The translations under genes were made by a program, and so were the position numbers. Positions 25,401-34,400 of a DNA stretch of 64,000 nucleotides are shown piece by piece. Each line of letters starts with the position of its first letter. The stretch's first letter is position 1. The stretch comes from Gordionus sp. m RMFG-2023 (lineage: Eukaryota; Nematomorpha; Gordioida; Chordodea; Parachordodidae), in the NCBI RefSeq assembly GCF_954871325.1, contig NC_088775.1, positions 43,873,561-43,937,560 on the forward strand, written 5' to 3'. Below the pieces are notes generated by a model. It saw only the letters and a list, made by a program, of their open reading frames with translations, did not search any database and was not told the DNA's origin.

Positions 25401-28400
25401 AGGTAGAAAGTCCAGGATGTAGATCTGGCAAGAATGAAATTACGAAAGCATTGAAAAAGATGAAAAAAAGGAAAGCAGCTAGTTTAACAAGAGTAGTGTT
25501 TGATGATTTAGCGATTAAATGTTTAATGAGTTTATGCAATCTAATTGTCACACAAGGAACTACCTATGTAAAACCAAACCACATTTCATCAATTTTCATT
25601 TGTTCCCTTATCCTAGTCCCTAATATCTTCTCAAATACTTTCATAGCATTTCTAAGAGTTTCTTGGCATAAACTTTCTTTTAGTGATCCTTACACCTTTG
25701 AAAGTGAGATTTCCTATAACATGTCGGTACTGCTCAATACATTCTTCCCCCGGTATCGCTTTCACATTTTTTACTATGCACCTATCATACAAATCTCCAC
25801 ACTAAAATAATCTACAGCATTTTTAGTCACCAGCTTTCTCTGATTCTTTCTTAAACATTCTAATACAAACAATCATATGCATAGCATCATCATAATCCAA
25901 AATTCTCTCCCATTCCGGATTTCTCGTGACCAGTGTTGTTAAACGCTACTTTTAAAAGTAGCGCGCTACCGTTATCGTTTTCAAATGAGTAGCGCGCTAT
26001 TAGCTTGTTTAAAAAAAAAGTAGCTAAAGCTACTTTTTACGCTATTTTGATTTTTTTTTAAAATATTTTTTACGTAACTTTATTTCCACAAATAAAATAT
26101 TGGTATAAAAACATGACTATAATTTGTTACATATATATATATATATAATTTATTTATTATTGCACCTTAATAATAATAACATTTTGGTACTGTCATCCCC
26201 AAATCTAGAGCGATGATCAGAAAGTATAAGCTTTGCCATACTAAATAATCGTTCAGAACTAGCACTTGAGCGCAACGCAGTATTAAATAATAAACACTTT
26301 TTATATGAAAAAAATCATAAAAATATTTAAATGAGTATTTTTAGATTTAAAAAAAGCATCTAGAGATTTAATAATATTATTATTTATTTCAAAAAAATCA
26401 TCTATGGAAGGCCGCGGTTTCGATCTTGCTATAGTATTAGTATCGTGGTTAGGCATGGCACTTTTTAACGTTACCATCAGCCTATCAAGTTGCCCTTTAG
26501 ATTGTTAAATTATTGTATGGCCAATTTAACTTGAAACTAGGATGAACGATAGCAGCTATAACATTATCATCATCATACAGATCTGGAAATCTAATTTATA
26601 TAAAGCGATTGTATAAAAAAAAGAAGAATACCTTTTTAATTTTCAAAATTTAAATTTATCTGAGATTTAGATTCATTTATAAAAAATATTAAAATAGCAT
26701 TAAATTATGGTAAATAAAGATTTTAAAACTAAATCTCAGTTAAATTTAAATTTTGAAAATTAAAAAGGTATTTTTCTTTTTTTATAAATACAATCGCTTT
26801 ATATAAATTAGATTTCCAGATCTGTATGATGATGATAATGTAATAGCTGCTATCGTTCATCCTAGTTTCAAGTTAAATTGACCATAAAATAATTTAACTG
26901 AATCTAAAGGGCAACTTGATAGGCTGATGGTAACGTTAAAAAATGCCATGCCTAACGATGATACTAATACTATAGCAAGATCGAAACCGCGCCCTTCCAT
27001 AGATGATTTTTTTGAAATAAATAATAATAATAATGTTATTGAATCTCTAAATGCTTTTTTTAAATCTAAAAATACTCATTTAAATATTTTTATGATTTTT
27101 TTCATATAAAAAGTGTGTTTATTAAATTTAATACTACGTTGCGCTCAAGTGCTAGTGCTGAACGATTATTTAGTATGGCAAAGCTTATACTTTCTGATCA
27201 TCGCTCTAGATTTGGGGATGACAGTACCGAAATGTTATTATTAAAGTGCAATAATAAATAAATTATATATATATATATGTAACAAATTATAGTCATGTTT
27301 TTATACCAATATTTTATTTGTGGAAATAAAGTTACGTAAAAAATATTTTTAAAAAAAATCAAAATAACGTAAAAAATAGCTAATAGCGCGCTACTCATTT
27401 GAAAACGATAGCGGTAGCGGTAGCGCGCTACTTTTAAAAGCGTTTAACAACACTGGAGGAGGCCCACTAGGTACTTTGGAAACCTCGCTCATGATTGGTT
27501 GTAATCATTAGATTTTGAAGCGAGGTTTTTTACAATCGGATATCTTTCCTTACATCAACCCCTTAATGTGATTTTTACACCTCGTCTAGGAGATGGGGAT
27601 CATATTGTAGACATAGAACATAGGGGACCTTTATAACCTCCATTAGCCACCAGAAGACGTTATCACTCTCCCGCCGCGTTGAGGGGGGGGGAGGCGGATA
27701 ATATCAACTTTGATATAATATAATAACAAATATACAAAATATGTTATACAAGGCATATAATTAAATTTTTTGATATTTTGATCGATTTATTTTAGAATAA
27801 TGTTTCTTTTGCTTTGACATAATATTTTTTCGGATTCTGAGTTAGTTTCATCTTTATATTTCTTACATACAAGTTAAGTTTCCCATAGTCACTGTTTTAA
27901 ATCGATTTCAGTACTTTCTATAAATATTACCCATAAGGGACATTCTTAAAAAAGAAATTAAACTTGGGAGAGTTGCTATGACATTTGCCACTCCTATTAA
28001 TGAGCAAAGTCTCTTGAACCACTTGATACTGACATATGATTAATGTTTATAGATTCTATCGCACTCCACTTTTTCTTATCAACGATACCGCGTTTACATC
28101 GAAAATTTCTTTGGCTTATAACTTCCATTTCATTATTATCAATTTTTAGGTTCCTGTGGTAAAATATAAAATGCACTCATCACTTTTGTTATATTTGTAT
28201 TGGGTATCAAAATTCAAAGATTATATATTGTAAAGTGTGCATAGAGCTCGCCGTTAAACAAAGATCATCAGCTAAATTGATTTGAATCTCACCACCCTGC
28301 AAAAATCCGGGCAGTTGTATTGATATTTTTTAGCTTTTTAAACATGATTTTAATTTTTTTCTTCTTCAGATAAAGATAATATTTGATCAATACAATTTAG

Positions 28401-31400
28401 TATTATGCTGAGCTTTTATTTTTTACGTGGGTCAAAGTACACTTATCCCCTATTGGTATATTTATTTATCCAAAATTTTTCATTGTCTAATATATTATCA
28501 CTGATTTCTTTTAGACGTCATCATAAACAGTTTCTTTAAACGAGGGATACTTTGGAACTTTTTTTTGCAAATGAAATTCATCTTGAGATAATCGTAATTA
28601 ATGTAAATAATATTATGTTTTAGAGATATAATGCAACACTAGTTATGTATATATCTGAAAAATTGATTCATTTAATTTAAATAAGACACTTACCGTTCAA
28701 AATTTCTAAGACAGCTCCAAATGCTTTATCTAAGAGGCAGCGTCTACATAATCTTGGGAGGGGCACGAACAGTTTGCTTTCTATTTTATAAGAGGGGGTA
28801 AGTGGTAGGAATTTAAGGGAGGTGAGATTATCTATTAAATTTTTAGATGAAATAAGGCAAAATATTTTGCCATAAAAATTAATACTTAAATTAAAGACCT
28901 ATTATATTACAATAATATTGCTAAACATATCTATATACTATATACAATCATAGATTTTCTAAATAAAACTATTTCTTGATAATTTTCTACTATCCTTTTT
29001 AATGTAATTTAAACGGGTTAGACATTCTATCAGTAAACTCATCATGCCAAACAATATACTATAATATTGCATTCATTGTAAATGAGGGGATTTTTAATTT
29101 CATGTTCTAAAAAATAACTCTTTTACATTCACAATATTTTGGTAGTTGGAGAGCATTAATAATTTAAGTTACTCCTTTTATAATTTATGAAGGGATACCA
29201 TAAAAGATTTTCATTAAGTGTGAAAATATCGCTTTAGATGAGTGGGTATGGATTTTTGAGGGGAGTTTGCATCCAGTAAATATCCTGTTATGTAGGCGCT
29301 AATTAATAAATCGTATTCTTTTAAAAACTCTTTATTAATATAGGAATTTGAACTGATGTGAAACTGTAAATTATTTGCGAAGGCAGCATTTGCAAACATC
29401 TTATTTTAATCTTTTTGATTATAGATTGGATAGAGCTTGTTTAGATGGAATAATTTGGGGGATGTACTTGGCATAATATTGTCCCATAAGTCGGGTAACA
29501 TCTTGATTCAGTTCTTCATCAATTTGAACTATTAAAAATATCATTATTTTTGTTAATATCCTTTTTAAATTACTATTAAGATTCATTAAGATGTCTACTA
29601 TTTTCAGGCACATACGTAACTGTATAATAATTTTTATTTTATCAAAATGCGTGATAATAATTATGTGATATATTTAATCATGAACATTTTTGATTTGACA
29701 AGTCAAATATTTCGATTTCGGTCAATTGGTTATATTTGGCTCGTCAATTGACAAACTTGCAAACTCAGAAAAGCATTATGAGTATCACTTATAAATTGTG
29801 ATTATAGTCCAACTCAAGGTATTTATTTTTATAATCACATGACCTGTCAGATATGGCAAGGTATTAATAAAAATGACTAAATTTTATTAAAAACCATTTT
29901 TAATATATCTTAACACTAACCCATATCTTTCAAACCTTTTATTAACTCTAACCCATATCTCTCTAACCTTTAATCCTACATCTTTATTTAATTTTAGTTA
30001 TATTTATCCAATTAAAAAATTTCCTTAAGTTGGGTTCTTCTTCAATTTTGCATTTTTAATATTTCAGTGCAAAAAAAATGAAAAAATAACAGACGATACC
30101 AATGTTACTCATATTAGTAGACGGAAAAGTGGTACTCGGTCAACGAGCAATGGAACGCCTGTCACATGGGTTGAAGAAGTCAATTATATTTTTGCGCTGA
30201 GTCGTTTTGCCCCAGCCGTTTCTGATTGGTTGGCGAGTAGGGATGATGTGGTAGTCCCCGATTGGTTTGGTAATCAAGCCCGGCAGTATCTAATTGACAT
30301 GGGTGGGCGGGATATTTCTATCTCGCGTTGCGCCACCAAAGTTCCTTGGGGTCTGCCGGTGCCAGATGATCCATCTCAGACGGTTCATTATTTATTTAAC
30401 AAGCAATCTAATCTTTTTTGCATAGATTATACAAGTTCCATCTTATTTTTTTTCTCCTTATAATTTAATAAGTTCCAACTAACATTTTTTAAGTAAAGCA
30501 TGATTTTTTTTTAAATATCGCTATCAGAGTCAGTGGTCCGCAAATGGCAAAATTCTCACGGCTTGACCCGGTTTCAATTTTTCACTAAAGTTGCCTGGGG
30601 ACATCCCTCTTTAAATTTTTTTTAAATACAAAGCATAACCAAGATATATGTTGTACACCAAAATAACTATTTATAATCTTGAGGAGAGGTTAAATTAAAG
30701 ACACTATACTTTATGGATTTGGGATTATCACTTCTATAAAATATCAAAATTCATCAATTATATATACAAAAAAATATTTTTCCCCGGACCAGCCCAAAAT
30801 TTATTTTCAAGAGCCGGGTGATCAGAGTGTTATAGATTCATTCCGCTATGGGCTTGCCATTCCTTTTCGAATTAAATAAGAATAAATATGTAATTCTCTG
30901 ATGAATAATAAATTTAAATATTCTTACAAATTATTCTTAAATTTTTGAAAATAGTAAGTTTTGGTAAATATTCGAATTATTTATTAATTTTAGCATTATA
31001 TGCATATTCGTAATTTAGTTTTTTTTAAAAAGCCACTAATCAAATAAGTGGGACTTTTTGCTTACTTTATAAATGGTAAGATTATAATCAGAAGTAGAGG
31101 AAATAGAGGGTTCTTTTACACCCTATGAACGTAGACACAAATATGATTATCAAAAATTGTATGATTTTAAAATATGTAGGGTTGTTAAGTTACTTTTGAA
31201 ACATAACTAGTTACATTCTAGTTATTAGGTACAGTTACATTTTTATAAATGTAACTAGTTATTAGGTACAGTTACATTATAAGTTACTTTCTGGTTCTTA
31301 TAAATTTTAAAATGGTCTATTAATTCTAAAAATGGGTTTCAGGTAATGTTTTAAGTATTAATGATTTTTTCACTCAAATATTTGCAAATATGATATTTAT

Positions 31401-34400
31401 ATATACAGCTGTTGCAAATATTTATTTTAAACTTATTTCAAATATGTATATTTTTTAATGTTAATTCAAATAGAACTGTATAATATTGGAGTTTTTTTGT
31501 CAAGAAAATTGTGATAATAAGAATAATAATGGAATGGTATTAGATAATTTATTTTTTATTTAATTATATATGCATGCATCCTATGATATAATTTGGAAAA
31601 CACTTTAGATCAAAATTTTAAATTTTATTTAAAATTAATTTATCACAAAGTTAGTCCCTTGGAACCAAGGTTTACCCCTCGCTTGGGATTATACATATGT
31701 AGATCGTTTTGCCAGATCTTTTACTGTTAACTCATTCACTAAGGCCGAAAATACAAAAAATAAATATAGCCACCTTAATAATCTTTTGTTTGTTCTGGTA
31801 GTCTCAGACACCTGTGGATGATTTGGACTCCAAGCTAAAATTATTAAATAATAGTGCAAAGGTTACATCACAGGTGATCCAAAATAAGGCTTCTACCTAC
31901 AACAAAGAATATCATTAAATTTGTCGATCCAACTGTATATTTATACATGGGTCATTAAGCCCCACCGACCAAACATAATTTTTTTTTATTTCTCTTCTTT
32001 TAATTACATCTCATCTATAATATTTATAAAAGCCTTGTCACAGTCACGTGTCACAATTTATTATATATTTAAAAATTCACCATTTTTTAAAAACGTCGTG
32101 GCCTAATCGCCAAGAGCGTCGTTTACAAATATGAGGGTCATGGGTTCGAATTAACAAAGATTTTTTTTTCTTAATCCAACTTGGTATACTTTTTTTTAAA
32201 TTATATTATTTTTTTAATTTTTCTCAATAATTAATTTTGCTAGATGAGGGTTTTTTATATTGTTATCATGGAAACAGATTTAGGATTTCTTATTAAGAAT
32301 GATTCTTTTAAAATTGGCTTCAAGAAATTGAAAACCGATTATGAGCATCACAGATTGTTCCATCATCAAGATACCAAATATTTATGTCCATATCAAATTT
32401 AGGCTTAAGATAATGGATGAGATAATGAATACCAAGTGTGCCCTCTGCTGGATCCTTTCGTCAGAATCTAAGCCATGTGTGCCGAATAAAGGAGTTTTAA
32501 TGTTCCAGTATGTCACTAGGAATTTTGAATAAACAGTAAATTTGGGATAAAAGCAAATTATGAAATGTTCACGAAATTTGCTATTGAAAGCATTTCTAAA
32601 GTTTACTTTGATAATATTCATGTTAGGAGGATTTTGGATATAATACAAATGGCATGTGAAGCTATTTTGCCTTCTCCCTTAACACCAAATCCTAATTGAT
32701 ACGTATATTTAATAAAGTTAAGACCCTGGGTTTTGACCCTTGGCAATTATTTTTGCTAAAAATCTTCTAAATAGTTCATTACAGTGGGGTGGATATCACC
32801 ACAGTGTTTGTGAGATAATCAGGTTTGCCCCCATAATTGATTCGAATATATGATAGCAGGTCTTTTTTTAAAGAGTATTTAGGAAGGTTTTAAAAGCATT
32901 TAGATGATTTTGAGATTAATGTAGATTTTATACGAAGTGAGAGGGCAAAAACTATTGCGTCTAGATGTGGAAAATTTCTTAAAAGAATTGATAAATATCA
33001 AAACTCACAAATCATGTTTTTTTTATTATATATTTTCCATAATATGTTTAGCCATTTTCTCCAAAAATTTATAGAAATCTTGGAAGAATGAATACGGATA
33101 ATCTATTCCTCTCATTTGACTATTCTGATTCATCCATAAGAGAAAATTCTGATTCCCCGTCATTCTTGACGGGCTATCAGCTAGTATTTTTATAAAGTTA
33201 TAGTATATTAATTATAATTTTAATATTCTTTTAATAAATGATCAATTCACATATTAAAAATAAAATTAATTATTTGAATATATTATTTAGATTTATACAT
33301 ACATATTTTTAGAAGTAACTAGTTACTTTTGGCAGTTACATTTCACAAAATATAACTAGTTACAATTTATAAAATACAACTAGTTACAGTTATTTTTTAG
33401 CAATAAGTTACAGGTAAATATAGTTACTTTTAACTAGTTACTTTAATAACACTAAAAATAAGTAATAATTAAGATTTGGAAAATGGCTTTTTTATCAATT
33501 TGTTTTTAAAATATTATAAAGATATCTTAAATTGTTAATTATTCAAAAAACATGTTTGAATTTTTTTTTGTGTACTAATTAAAATGTAAAATAAATTAGT
33601 CCATCCTCTTTTAAAAATAATCTTAAAAAATGAATACTAAATTATTAGATTCGAAATTTACAATTTGGATACGAATACTTTATTATTCAATAGATTTTTC
33701 TGGAGGCTTATTCCAATATTAAAAGGATCATCTAATCCTATTTAAATAAAGGGTGCTTTTAACCATATTTTTACTATACCAGAGCTAAGATAATTTTCTA
33801 GGCACGACCAAATGATATGTTGTCAAAAAATATGCAACATTACACTTAACTATTTTTTTTGTTGTCATAAAATAATTTTATATTCATTTTAAGTTAATGA
33901 AGACCTTTTGAAATTATAATAATTATTAATTAGAAGTTAATGGTGTTCTTCATTTTTATTCTCTTAAATCTCCCTAGTTCTATCTTTCTCATATATATTA
34001 GATCTATGTATGGTTTGATGCCCTTGCCAGCTACTTAACCGCTTCGGGATTCGAACCGGAGCTGACCTCATCTGATAGTTTAAAAAAGCAACCCAGTCGC
34101 TTTTACTGGCCACCAACTCATCAATACGTGGGTAAGGACATTCTCAAGTTTCATTGCGTATTATGGCCGGCCCTTCTTATAGCAGCCGGCTTGGATCCAC
34201 CACGTCAGATTATATGTCATTCTCATTGGCTAGTGGATCATCAAAAGGTTTGTTGTTATAAAGATTGGTATCATATTTTGAAGGGGAAGGGGAAAAATGC
34301 AACTATTCATAGCACCTATACATCTATTTGATTTACTATATTAGTTTATTTTAGATCATCTAACATATTGATAATTTCTACCATTTCAAACACTCCAAAT

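Larger units (their letters stand above)
31177..33454. mobile_element. 2.3-kb non-autonomous hAT carrying LINE and SINE pieces
   Basis: Begins TAGGGTTGTTAAGTTAC and ends GTTACTTTAATAACACTA; multiple AACTAGTTAC words lie inside both ends. Flanks aaaatatg (31169-31176) and aaaataag (33455-33462) agree at 7 of 8. No transposase is seen. The body is shared with the 8.3-kb copy at 53244-61556. It contains a LINE C-terminal fragment (31636-31800) and a tRNA-like SINE head (32095-32165). A shared stretch at about 32560-32690 reads [19 protein letters not shown] on the + strand, but I cannot name it. Confidence 0.88.

Noticed and set aside
25189-25551. Minus-strand 120-residue open frame
   Set aside because: It is the reverse of a clear LINE linker segment on the + strand; the hydrophobic Leu/Phe/Ser-rich product is a shadow.
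30068-30092. Exon 4 starting at the better-looking tttcag acceptor (30067)
   Set aside because: With the exon 3 donor at 23704 its phase does not fit and a stop follows; the acceptor at 30092 fits in phase.
32095-32172. Functional tRNA gene
   Set aside because: The A and B boxes are present but the cloverleaf stems do not pair, and the same piece is found as cargo in two copies of one transposon.
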